From: Caballeronia sp. SBC1
GTDB lineage: Bacteria; Pseudomonadota; Gammaproteobacteria; Burkholderiales; Burkholderiaceae
Assembly: GCF_011493005.1 (NCBI RefSeq)
Contig: NZ_CP049159.1
Coordinates: 434,001 to 498,000, forward strand
Direction of reading: 5' to 3'
DNA: 64,000 nt
Shown: positions 37,301 to 45,145 of the stretch, piece by piece
How positions within the stretch are numbered: the first letter of the stretch is position 1
Layout: the number at the start of each line of letters is the position of its first letter
Made by a program: the position numbers and the translations under genes
The notes under the pieces: generated by a model
Told to the model about the DNA's origin: nothing
What the model saw: only the letters and a program-made list of their open reading frames with translations
Database searches by the model: none

Positions 37301-37948
37301 AGCGCAGTCTCCAATGAAGTCTGAGCGCATCGTCAGCACAATGGCGCCAGAAAATTGTTCGTCTGCCGCCGCAGTCAGCAGCAGCTGCACGAAGAAGGTC
37401 GCCTCGTCTCGCAGCTCGGACGCGCGCGTCGGATTGGTATTGCGTCGCGCCCGCAGATTGGCATAGCGGAAGATTTCCTCGAATTGATCGACCACGATCA
37501 ATAGCCGCGTCTGGTCGCGTACGCGCGTGCTTCTGAGCGCCTCGCCAATACCAAAGCTTGAACTACGCAGCATGATCTCGATGCGGTCCGCCCTAGGCTC
37601 CGCCAGCGAATCGGAAGGCGCTGCGCCCGCCCCCTCGTTGGGCCGCGCCAGTGCTTCCGCCAGATTGCGAACTGGCGCCTCGCCGGGCCGCATTTCGACC
37701 CACTCCCAAGGCGGCTCGCCCGTTTCGGCTGACTTCAGCGCGGGCAGCAGGCCGGCACGGACCAATGAAGACTTGCCGCTTCCGGAGCTGCCAATGACCG
37801 AAACAAGCGAGCCGTTGCGGATGAGGTGCAGAAGCGTTGCGATCTGCAGTTCCCGGCCAAAGAAGAAGGCGGCGTCCTCGACCCTATATGGACGCAAGCC
37901 AATGAAGGGATGAATGTTGGAGGCGGCCGCATCGGCGAAATTGAGCAT
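34376..37948 (-). CDS. nSTAND-type NTPase with membrane segment and WD40-like propeller
   Basis: The 1190-residue protein starts MLNFADAAASNIHPFIGLRP. The entry segment FIGLRPYRVEDAAFFFGRE is a signature of nSTAND1 ATPases. Walker A GSSGSGKS is at about 53-60 and Walker B RLLIVVDQFEEIF at about 148-160. A helical region continues to about 540, then a basic stretch and one hydrophobic segment (GGAVVVGAIAMLAAWLPFYN). The rest is a WD40-like beta-propeller (for example ISPDGQFVAATIQNQPRICL). STAND proteins oligomerise on ligand binding and switch effector domains on. It follows the TIR-like gene by 22 bases. The TTG at 38002 overlaps that gene and is less likely. Function in a conflict system is inferred. 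Confidence 0.85.
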   Translation of the reverse strand: MLNFADAAASNIHPFIGLRPYRVEDAAFFFGRELQIATLLHLIRNGSLVSVIGSSGSGKSSLVRAGLLPALKSAETGEPPWEWVEMRPGEAPVRNLAEALARPNEGAGAAPSDSLAEPRADRIEIMLRSSSFGIGEALRSTRVRDQTRLLIVVDQFEEIFRYANLRARRNTNPTRASELRDEATFFVQLLLTAAADEQFSGAIVLTMRSDFIGDCARFYGLSEAVTRTQYLVPALTRDQRALAIRGPVERAGATIEPALVQRVLNDTNEDPDQLPVLQHAMMRCCQRAQDHDRPLPPAFTLERYNEIGGIERALTQHGDEVLAALAQPDAAPGGLNLQDIAKRIFQSLTEVESQGRVIRRPQTIGDLVKVIARDDAPADEVAEIEAAVHKVVAHFADPMCSFLRAPTEDTLSANAVVDIGHEALIRRWERLGGNDPTSWVRLEREDAEKYNRLVTLADLDALPPQLLQEFETWWQQRQPSSFWASRYTRGGESRLKAAADLLARSRAEVARKRAEATQRRRRRRVTVVGGAVVVGAIAMLAAWLPFYNAQKARENAARIQEAQIANVAKMRALQIAAAGLNLLKRDSADQAGLLAKYALSHEDARKLENRLPFEPENMALAYEALQHMQERVVLTAQKGTIGVVFKPVSGSQKLELVTVSWADRGDPWVWDVSPVWSDIFSRPTKLHEMKSANQLSAYQLSVNKTGDAMLSGPTVDSEGISLVTSGSKGWIRNDAIRVDGKRPIFGVFAPDRDLTLTGGAGTKWAMWMLSRPVDGGPITWPANPSHVFADIAPASGFSGAAAISASGKFVAIAANDGTVQVYKGLGNGHDWSPARELCHSSGDQNTCNSGHRGQDPTLPKNPVKWLMFDPSNPDRLIGAYEQGGSIDVWSIASGSVTTLETYNNLPIFRGAISPDGQFVAATIQNQPRICLWKMPSPESRQGSGESPLLLQGSPDDGSFISVAFDNQNHIAAGTTNGKVSLWYTQPALSRGLDPLAQSVPAGMACASAGPAGTKVTRAAKNGDWVVTSKVRGVAKGNLTIPVGAGGIRPGIDACKVSGDGKWLLLAPSQGRLMLYDLRYLSSPVGVFGEAGAKWSGADFAEKPDRIVARSIDGAVLQWQFFRDKDKLLAFVDQSLPRVSNENRFKPAELSATTDYLLNGNFWSLMRASESDAPPIEAHASDDKSYSALKP

Positions 37949-37970
37949 GGCTGGCGGCTCGTGACGCACG

Positions 37971-38861
37971 TCAGCCGACCGTGCTGCCAGACAACTCGGC
38001 AATCAACCCTCTCTCGCCGAGGTTGGCCGCGTCCACGACGAAATCGGCAGCGCCGAAACTTTCGATCTCGCGGGCGATTTTCTTGATGTCGTTATCCGGG
38101 CCGAACACGATGAGATGCAGCTTGCCATCCGGTCTCAAACGTCGCCATTCCGACGAGTCGAGCCGATCGAGCGCCTCCATCACGGCGATTTCGTCGGCCT
38201 CACCCCAGCAGAACGCGAGATGGTCCGCGCGGCTCGCCAGCGAATAGTCTGTATCGGACGGAAAAATGAGAACCTTTTGACCATGCTCCTTCAGGCGTTT
38301 CCCGGCCTCGATCGCCAGCTTCAGATCGACTGGCGCGGCGGCAAGATAGATGGTGGCGGCACGGTGAAGCTCCTGAGGCTTGGCGGGCGTCCGAGCCTCG
38401 AGTCGCTGGATGACAAACTCGTTGAAGCGGGCGGCAGTGTCGCCTTCAATTTCATCGGTTTCAAGCAGCGTGTCGAGCTGGGCAAGAATCCGCAACGGAT
38501 CGCGTACGTTCGCCGCAGCCTCGCCAACCGCAGCATTTTCAGCATCAGGAACAATGGTCGGTATCCAGATCAGCCGATGGAAATCAGGCCTGCGCGCAAC
38601 CTCCCCAGCCGCTTCCGCGAGTTGCAGGGATACGATTCCGACGTCGAGGCCATCGGGTTTGTAGCCACGCCGTTCACCGATGAAATGGATCGAAAGCTCC
38701 GCCTGGGCAAGCGCGGAACGTATCGCACCCTGAACGGCGCTCCCCTCGTCCGCGAGTGGCGATTGCGCGTCGGGGACAACGGTATAGTGGCGTCTGCGAA
38801 TTTCTCGAACGAGCGTCTCGTAGGGCTCCAGCAGGTCACTGGCAGGCTTGGCTACATACAC
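37971..38861 (-). CDS. TIR-like domain protein (second half of an interrupted gene?)
   Basis: About 296 residues beginning VYVAKPASDLLEPYETLVRE with an alpha/beta layout of TIR-like domains; AQAELSIHFIGERRGYKPDG is typical of such proteins. A second similar block follows from about residue 170 (ATIYLAAAPVDLKLAIEAG), ending IAELSGSTVG. The only start codon in this frame is GTG at 38861, with a poor ribosome site. The frame stays open for 46 codons upstream to an amber stop (39000-39002) that ends the TIR gene in the same frame. It may be a separate gene or the C-terminal half of one disrupted gene. Its stop precedes the nSTAND gene by 22 bases. Confidence 0.65.
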   Translation of the reverse strand: MYVAKPASDLLEPYETLVREIRRRHYTVVPDAQSPLADEGSAVQGAIRSALAQAELSIHFIGERRGYKPDGLDVGIVSLQLAEAAGEVARRPDFHRLIWIPTIVPDAENAAVGEAAANVRDPLRILAQLDTLLETDEIEGDTAARFNEFVIQRLEARTPAKPQELHRAATIYLAAAPVDLKLAIEAGKRLKEHGQKVLIFPSDTDYSLASRADHLAFCWGEADEIAVMEALDRLDSSEWRRLRPDGKLHLIVFGPDNDIKKIAREIESFGAADFVVDAANLGERGLIAELSGSTVG

Positions 38862-38999
38862 TGTCCTCTGACCTGCGCGAACCGGGAATTCAACAATATT
38901 GTGTTCGTTTTGCTGTTCAGGATCGCTGTCGCGCTCGTGGCCCGATTGGCCCGATTGTCGCTTGAATTCATCCTGCCGCCCCCCGGCACTGCCGGCGGC

Positions 39000-39590
39000 C
39001 TAATCCCCCTCTATTTGCCTGAGCCCCTCGAGGCTCTTCATGATAGAGACAGCCAGGCCGTGGATTGCAGCAGCATAGGGCGTGGGCCGTTTCAGAACGC
39101 CGCGAACGTAATATGGACTTTCACCGCCCGTCTCCCGGTCTTTCTCCCAGAAGCGGACCGCGTGAACGCTCTGGAGCAATTCAGGCAGTTCGTTGTTCGC
39201 TAGCGGCTGCTTTTCCACCCGGAAGATTCGATTGCCCTGGGCCATTTGCGGCAGGCTCCGCAGCCTTTGCATGAACAACTCGACCTCTCGCTGACACTCG
39301 TCGCTTTTCGCGAAGTTTTTTGACGTGACCACCAGCATGATGTCGCTCTGCTGGAGCTTGTCGTTGATCACGCTCGGCCAGTTGTCGGAGAACCTGAGAT
39401 TTTCCTGATCGCGCCAAATGAGATTTTCTGGGAGGCCCAGATCAATGAGCTCCCACTTGAGCTGATCGTAGAGATAGCTAACGAAGCCGCGGGTTTTTGG
39501 CTTTTCAAGAGGACGCTGGTCGTCGTCCCTGGCATAGCTCAGGAAGGCCGTACCTCGCTTGCGCGACGCGGATGCGGCGCTGCTGCTCAT
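39000..39590 (-). CDS. TIR domain protein
   Basis: The 196-residue protein has a TIR domain: RGTAFLSYARDDDQRP near the start, then WRDQENLRFSDNWPSVINDK and SDIMLVVTSKNFAKSDECQR. The Glu in CQREVELF corresponds to the place of the catalytic Glu of NAD-cleaving TIR domains, which is an inference. GGAG precedes the ATG. TIR proteins act as NADases or signal producers in bacterial immunity. The gene lies between a SLOG-like membrane protein and the nSTAND gene. It ends at an amber codon after IEGD; downstream in the same frame lies another TIR-like region. Confidence 0.8.
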   Translation of the reverse strand: MSSSAASASRKRGTAFLSYARDDDQRPLEKPKTRGFVSYLYDQLKWELIDLGLPENLIWRDQENLRFSDNWPSVINDKLQQSDIMLVVTSKNFAKSDECQREVELFMQRLRSLPQMAQGNRIFRVEKQPLANNELPELLQSVHAVRFWEKDRETGGESPYYVRGVLKRPTPYAAAIHGLAVSIMKSLEGLRQIEGD

Positions 39591-40042
39591 GATACGCTCC
39601 GCCTATTGGCGTTATTATCCCCTGTGCGGGGTCCATGGTCAGTGCTACGTATTAATTACCGCCGAACGACCACCAAAACGATCACCAAGCACAATCGTTC
39701 CGTCTTTTAATCTAGTCCAAACTGTCGAGCCATGCAAGCTTGCCCGTTCCCAATGCGCGCAGCGGATTGCGCCATTTGAATTGGTTGTGCCTTCAATCGA
39801 GCGTGATGACAACTCGCCGGAGCGCCTGAATATTCACCTGCTTTCGCGACAATGGAGATACCGAAGATTGCATGTTGGATTTTTGTGCAGTCAATCACAC
39901 CCGTAAGCATTTGACTGTGTTTTTGCGCACAGTACGAAAATGTTCTTCATGCGGAAAAACACCGCAACGCCGCAAATGAACCACGCATGATGCGGTGCAT
40001 ATCTTGCTAGGAGAGCGGCTTTACCGCGAAGCGACTTCCGCG
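39591..40042. other. intergenic region between SLOG-like and TIR genes
   Basis: About 450 bases between two minus-strand genes. No gene recognised. It may hold a separate promoter for the TIR-nSTAND genes. A possible AT-rich stretch lies near 39650-39700. Confidence 0.4.
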
Positions 40043-41917
40043 CTAAACAACTTCCGATTCCTTCACCTCGAAAATCTCCGCCCATGCGCGCGAATCGTCC
40101 TGCATGATTTGAGCGCTCCTTTGCATGGCCAGTCGCAATGATTTGCTGGTCAGCCTGTCGCCTGAGAGCCTTTCGATATTGGCTTTCTCCATTGCCAGTA
40201 ATCCGATGAGTCGTGTCGATCGATGGACGACAATTTCAAACTCGGCCTGATTGCGGATGCCAAAGCTCGCAGCACCCAAGGCTGGAAAAACGCCGGCTAG
40301 CCAGCGCAGCCATCCAGAATCATCTGTTTTCGGCCAGCAAAGCTCGGCCCCCGCCGCTAAGATGGTCAATGCAAAAAGACCTACGCTCACCAATCGAAGA
40401 CATTTGCTTATCTTTGCGTTGCGATGCGCCGTGGCCTCGTTGTACGCCAGTTGATCGCGCAATCTCTGCTTGACTGCCCAGTCCCGGATCTCTGAAAGAT
40501 AGGCCGCGTCATATCGTGCGCCAACTATTCCGACCGACCGCTTGACCGCAGCGACGAACCACGGCACCCATCCGCGCGTTGGGTGAATCTCGCTATTGAG
40601 GTTCATGCAACCACACGGCTCGGAGCCTCCGATTGTCGCGAGCAGGTCTGTCTGTCGAAACTGCTCCGCGAGTGTTCGGTAATCGAGCCATCGTTCCCGC
40701 CAGCGGAATCGTAATTCTGCCAGCACGAGAACAAGAACAAAGCCTAGGGCCGCCAGTTCAATGTAAGTGGCACAAACGTTTAGTTGCAACTTGCCGAGAG
40801 GCACGCCTGCGAGAAATTGCGCCGTAAATGCAGCGACAAGCGATATTGAACCAAGAAGATAGATCATCACAAACGCGCTTCGATGTATGTTGGCATAGTG
40901 CGTCGCCAACGCATCGGATCTCTGGAAGTGTGCGATGTAGGTCTGGGCAGCCAGGCTGCCGGCGCTGGCCGGCTGGTTCAGTTCAGGAGTGGTGGCGGGT
41001 GAAGCGTCTGCAAGACATCGCTGCAAGAGGGGAAACACGGTGCCTAACCATATTAAAGGCGTTACTTTCAAACCGGACCAGGACAGGTCGGGGCCATCGG
41101 CACAAACACTTTCCGGTTCGTCCCACAAATAGGTCGCGACAGCCTTGTGATGATGACGGGTGCTGGTTGGAGCGGTCGAACCCACCTTCCACGCCGGTAT
41201 AACAATCAGGCGAACCAGCTCTTCGGTCGTGAAGCTGCGGTCACCTTCGCCGAGGGGCGGGTCAAGCAGCAGTTTGACAGCATGGGGCGCCGCCGAATCG
41301 ATGTGAACGACCGGCAAACCCAGCCTCAAGGCCGTTTCCACAATCTCTCCAGTGCCCCCTTCCCCGGCCGCTTCGAGACCATCCCAGACCGCAATGATCA
41401 GGTCGGAATGGCGCAGGACAAAGTGCCCCGCTTCGAAATACGCTGCGCCTTCCGCGTCGCGGCGACCATCAAGTTCGACCACCTCGTTAATTGCTTTCGC
41501 ACGCGCCAGCAAACTGCGGAACTCGTCGACGCTGTCGGTAAAGTCCTTTTCGTATTCCTGCTGCGGGAAGGGCAAAGGTGCCGAAAGCAACCACTGTCGC
41601 GCGAGAGCTTGTCGCGCAACCACGCGGTCTGCGCCCGTCGCCAGCGGCGAAATAACTCGAAGAACAGGCTTCTCTTGCTGGTAGAACCGATGCAGCGTGG
41701 GATCGTTGGCAAGCGCGTTCATTGTGGCGCCGATTGTGTCGAGGATCTTCCCGATCGTCTCGTCGAGAAGCGCCATATTGGCCGCGGGGAGCTTGCGATG
41801 TCCGGTGACGCCTAAGCGCAGGCCTGGCGTTGGGCGGCCGACTGTTGCGCTCGCTTTTCCCAAACTCCCGGGCGTGACGCCCTGTTCACCTCGCGCAACT
41901 GGTTCGCACTCCCCCAT
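40043..41917 (-). CDS. SLOG-like protein with C-terminal membrane domain
   Basis: The 624-residue protein starts MGECEPVARGEQGVTPGSL. Its N-terminal half has SLOG/LOG-like nucleotide-ligand motifs: LRLGVTGHRKLP, VLRVISPLATGADRVVARQ and SDLIIAVWDGLEAAGEGGTG. The second half has about four hydrophobic segments (for example SAFVMIYLLGSISLVAAFTA and LRLVSVGLFALTILAAGAEL) separated by helices, like SLATT-type membrane effectors. GGAGG lies seven bases before the ATG at 41917, which fixes the start over an upstream TTG. SLOG proteins are thought to sense NAD- or nucleotide-derived ligands. A ligand-triggered membrane effector is inferred. Confidence 0.75.
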   Translation of the reverse strand: MGECEPVARGEQGVTPGSLGKASATVGRPTPGLRLGVTGHRKLPAANMALLDETIGKILDTIGATMNALANDPTLHRFYQQEKPVLRVISPLATGADRVVARQALARQWLLSAPLPFPQQEYEKDFTDSVDEFRSLLARAKAINEVVELDGRRDAEGAAYFEAGHFVLRHSDLIIAVWDGLEAAGEGGTGEIVETALRLGLPVVHIDSAAPHAVKLLLDPPLGEGDRSFTTEELVRLIVIPAWKVGSTAPTSTRHHHKAVATYLWDEPESVCADGPDLSWSGLKVTPLIWLGTVFPLLQRCLADASPATTPELNQPASAGSLAAQTYIAHFQRSDALATHYANIHRSAFVMIYLLGSISLVAAFTAQFLAGVPLGKLQLNVCATYIELAALGFVLVLVLAELRFRWRERWLDYRTLAEQFRQTDLLATIGGSEPCGCMNLNSEIHPTRGWVPWFVAAVKRSVGIVGARYDAAYLSEIRDWAVKQRLRDQLAYNEATAHRNAKISKCLRLVSVGLFALTILAAGAELCWPKTDDSGWLRWLAGVFPALGAASFGIRNQAEFEIVVHRSTRLIGLLAMEKANIERLSGDRLTSKSLRLAMQRSAQIMQDDSRAWAEIFEVKESEVV

Positions 41918-42493
41918 TTCATTGCCTCCGGCAAAAAACGTGCTATCACGCCCCAACTCGCGTTAGCCCGCGACAGCCAGGATTCCCGGCGACGCCGACA
42001 ACGCGATCGCTAACACACATTTAGTAGATGCAATTTTTCCTGCGTATGTGCGGTGCGCCATACCCAGACCTATCGCGCGTCAATTCTGTCGAGCCACACT
42101 TTCCGAGGGTGTTAAGCCGTCACTGACCGCGACCGTTCGTTGACCGTACGTTAACGCACATACTGGAAGAACCGCTCACCGAGAATGAGGAACGGTATCG
42201 CATCTGTAAGATTTCTCGCGGATATGCGCCCGCATGAGACATCGCTCGATAAGAGATTGAAACGTCCGGGCAGTAGGCTCGATTCCGAGCGCGGGGCGCC
42301 CGTCGTCGCCGCGAATCACGAACAGATTGACGATCTTTCCGGACGCGATCAACGCACCGGAGTCGAGCACCTGATCAACCTGACTGTCGAGATCCGGCTT
42401 CGTGGGCTGGACGGCGTTGCCCTCGGGGGCGGGGCGATCAGTGCGTTGTTGTGTGCGCTGCAGTTTGGATTGAGCGGTCCACTGGAGTTCGCA
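41918..42493. other. intergenic region, promoters of the SLOG-like and Bcr/CflA genes
   Basis: About 575 bases between divergent genes. It should contain both promoters. A minus-strand frame ending at 42176 (LDSGALIASGKIVNLFVIRG) has plausible protein character for about 70 codons but no family was recognised and no start is clear. No other feature seen. Confidence 0.4.
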
Positions 42494-43699
42494 ATGGACA
42501 ATCTTCAAAACCTGCGCGTCAAGCCGACGCCCGATTTGAAGTATCTGCTCGGGTTCATCATCGCGATCGGCCCGGTGTCGGTGGACATGTATCTGCCCGC
42601 CGCTTCCGCGATTGCGCAGGAGTTCGGCCGCTCGACACCGCAGCTCACGCTCGCCGCCTACTTCGCCGGGTTCGCGGTCGGCCAGCTGACTCAGGGGCTG
42701 ATCTCGGACCGCTTCGGACGGCGCATGCCGCTTGCTGCCGGCCTCACGATCTACATACTCGCGTCGATCTGCTGCGCGCTCGCGCAGGGCACAGCGAGCT
42801 TTTGCGCGTTTCGGGCGCTCGCGGCATTCGGCGCCGCTGCCTCGATCGTGGTGCCGCGGGCGATGGTCCGCGATGTCGCCGATGGAGCGAAGGCCGCCGC
42901 GCTGATGTCCGGCGTCATGCAGGTCATGTCGGTCGCGCCGGTCATCGCGCCGGTTCTTGGCAGCCTCGTGCTGGAAGTCGCCAGCTGGCGGATGATTTTT
43001 GTGGTCGCGGCGCTGTACGGCGTGGTCAGCCTCGCGCTGCTGTTCTATTTCCTGCCAGAGACGTTGCCGCGCGAGCGGCGTCTGTCGATTGACGTCGTGG
43101 CCTCGCTGCGACTCTTCTGCGGTGTGTTGCGGGAAAGGCAGTTTCTCTCGAACGCGCTGGTCGGCACATTCGGCATGGGCGCGCTGTTCGCGTTCCTCGC
43201 CGGATCGCCAACCGTGTTCATGACGCAGTACGGCTATACACCGACTGCCTACGGCCTGACCCTCGCGCTGATCGGCGCCGCAACGGTTGGCTTCTTTCGC
43301 TTCAATACGTGGCTCGTGCAGCGTCGCGGTGCACCTCGGGTGATCAGCTTCGGCGTCGTAGTCTGGCTGGTCGCGAGCGGCGTTCTGTTGGCGTGCGGAG
43401 TCAGGCCACCGCCACATTCCTGGCCAGTGTTCATCGCACTGCTGGTTTTCACGCTCGGTTACTGCTTTATCCCATCGAACACGCAGGTCGGTGCACTGTC
43501 GCGGCACGCCAGTCACGCCGCCAGTGCGACCGCGCTCATGAGCACCATGCAGTACTCAGGCGGGGCGGTAACGGGCGCCCTCGTGGGCAAACTGGCCGAC
43601 GGCACGGCCAGACCGATGGCAGCCGTGATGCTGGGCTGCGCGATCGCAGCTGCGATCGCGGCCAGCCTCAGACCCCGCATCGCTCAGCAACCGGTCTGA
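42494..43699 (+). CDS. MFS transporter, Bcr/CflA drug-resistance type
   Basis: The 401-residue protein begins MDNLQNLRVKPTPDLKYLLG and has 12 membrane segments with DMYLPAASAIAQEFGRS near helix 1-2 and DRFGRRMPLAAG in loop 2-3, the Bcr/CflA signature. It exports antibiotics, sulphonamides or metabolites using the proton gradient. The start is chosen over an earlier in-frame codon that adds unrelated sequence. It stands between the divergent nSTAND/SLOG operon and the lipoprotein-cyclase pair; a link is not clear. Confidence 0.87.
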   Translation: MDNLQNLRVKPTPDLKYLLGFIIAIGPVSVDMYLPAASAIAQEFGRSTPQLTLAAYFAGFAVGQLTQGLISDRFGRRMPLAAGLTIYILASICCALAQGTASFCAFRALAAFGAAASIVVPRAMVRDVADGAKAAALMSGVMQVMSVAPVIAPVLGSLVLEVASWRMIFVVAALYGVVSLALLFYFLPETLPRERRLSIDVVASLRLFCGVLRERQFLSNALVGTFGMGALFAFLAGSPTVFMTQYGYTPTAYGLTLALIGAATVGFFRFNTWLVQRRGAPRVISFGVVVWLVASGVLLACGVRPPPHSWPVFIALLVFTLGYCFIPSNTQVGALSRHASHAASATALMSTMQYSGGAVTGALVGKLADGTARPMAAVMLGCAIAAAIAASLRPRIAQQPV

Positions 43700-43753
43700 T
43701 CGAACGAGGCCGTTCACGACCGTCCAGAACAAATAACACGATAAGAGGAGAAC

Positions 43754-45145
43754 ATGATGACGCGTCCGCTGCTGATACTTTTCGCTCTGCTCTGCCCACT
43801 GCTCGCGGCCTGTTCGCTCGAGCCGATCATCAACCACCAGGTTGTCGACTATTTCGAAGCCAACGACATTGCGTCGAATCAGGTGATTCTTCAGAACATC
43901 CTGCGAGCGAAGGACGGCGCACCGCTGCACTTCAGCGAACTCGCGAGCATACGCGGGTCGCTGTCGAGCGGCGCCTCGGCATCGGCGACCTTTCCGTTCA
44001 TGGGACCCGATCACGCAACGACCTTGCCACGAAAACTCGGCACTGTCGGCTTGACGATCACGAGTTCGCCAAGCTTTGACATCGACAGTCTGGATACGCA
44101 GGATTTCACCAACGGTGTGATGCGGCCCATCACGCCCGAGACCGCGCAGTTCTTTCTGAACGAAGGCATAGACTACCGGATGGTGCTGCTGTTGCTGGTG
44201 TCTGGCGTGCGCTCGGCGGGTAGCCCGGAAATGCTGCTGAACGCGCCGAACAGTTCGCGAATCGTGTGCTACAAACAGATGCCGGGCCCGAACGCACTGC
44301 CGATCGACTACACGATCCTGGAAGCGGACGAGAAATGCGACGGCAACAAGTCGGAACCCGAGTTCTACGCTTTTCTGCGGACCATCAATCATCTGGGACG
44401 GCTCTATCCCCTGAGTGTCAAAAAGTCACCGAAGCCGGTCGGCGGTCCATTCGATCTCGACATGCACAAGGATTTGCCGGAGGTCGCCAAGATTGATCCG
44501 AGCCACTATCGGCTCGCGCGCCTTGGGTCGGGAAAATATCAGCTAATGAGCGAGACGCAGGGCAGCAATGTGGTCCTGTGCCACGAGACGACGAGTGAAC
44601 CTGCCGTCGCCGGCGTACTGGCCAGCGAAAGCGACGAATCGACGCCAGTGCCCTTCGACGCGTGCTCACGCAAGCGCGGCGCCGCCGTCGATCACAGTGC
44701 GTATGACGAGCAGACGGGCATCACCAGGCAGACGGTCGTCGGCGAACATGAAGGTACCGTCGTGTTCAAGCTGCGTTCGACGCTCGAAGTGATCGAGTAC
44801 GTCGGCCAGATCCTGGCGCTGCAGCAGGAGGAAACGGAAGCGAATCTGCAACTGCCGGAGCGCTGCGTGACGCTCGAATATGAAGACTACAAGAACGGCA
44901 AAAAGATGACCTGCAACTACGGCGTGCTGTTCCATCTGCAAAGAAGTTCCGACGGATTCAGTTCGCCGTTGACCACCGTTTCCTACAACGGCGTGAGCTG
45001 GTCGCTGCCCGCTCCGAAGGTCTGCAGGTCACCGACGCTCTGCGATCACACGCTCGAAACCATCTCGGTAATCTCGCTGCTGCTCAACCAGAATAAATCG
45101 TCGAAGGACATCGCCAAAACGCAAGCCGTGCAGGTGGTTCCATGA
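43754..45145 (+). CDS. putative lipoprotein coupled to a cyclase-like gene
   Basis: The 463-residue protein has a lipoprotein signal with lipobox (LLAACS, Cys near residue 20) at the start MMTRPLLILFALLCPLLAAC. The mature part is a soluble domain of unknown family, with repeated cysteines (for example CYKQMPGPN and CDGNK). Its stop codon overlaps the ATG of the downstream gene (ATGA), so the two are translationally coupled. It may sense or bind a periplasmic ligand; this is inference. Confidence 0.7.
   Translation: MMTRPLLILFALLCPLLAACSLEPIINHQVVDYFEANDIASNQVILQNILRAKDGAPLHFSELASIRGSLSSGASASATFPFMGPDHATTLPRKLGTVGLTITSSPSFDIDSLDTQDFTNGVMRPITPETAQFFLNEGIDYRMVLLLLVSGVRSAGSPEMLLNAPNSSRIVCYKQMPGPNALPIDYTILEADEKCDGNKSEPEFYAFLRTINHLGRLYPLSVKKSPKPVGGPFDLDMHKDLPEVAKIDPSHYRLARLGSGKYQLMSETQGSNVVLCHETTSEPAVAGVLASESDESTPVPFDACSRKRGAAVDHSAYDEQTGITRQTVVGEHEGTVVFKLRSTLEVIEYVGQILALQQEETEANLQLPERCVTLEYEDYKNGKKMTCNYGVLFHLQRSSDGFSSPLTTVSYNGVSWSLPAPKVCRSPTLCDHTLETISVISLLLNQNKSSKDIAKTQAVQVVP

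Noticed and set aside
38862..38999. Separate start codon for the TIR-like gene upstream of GTG 38861
   Set aside because: No ATG, GTG or TTG occurs in frame between the amber codon and 38861.
42176..43516. 446-codon minus-strand open frame
   Set aside because: It is antisense to the well-supported Bcr/CflA transporter gene and has a low-complexity Arg/Asp-rich composition typical of GC-rich shadow frames.
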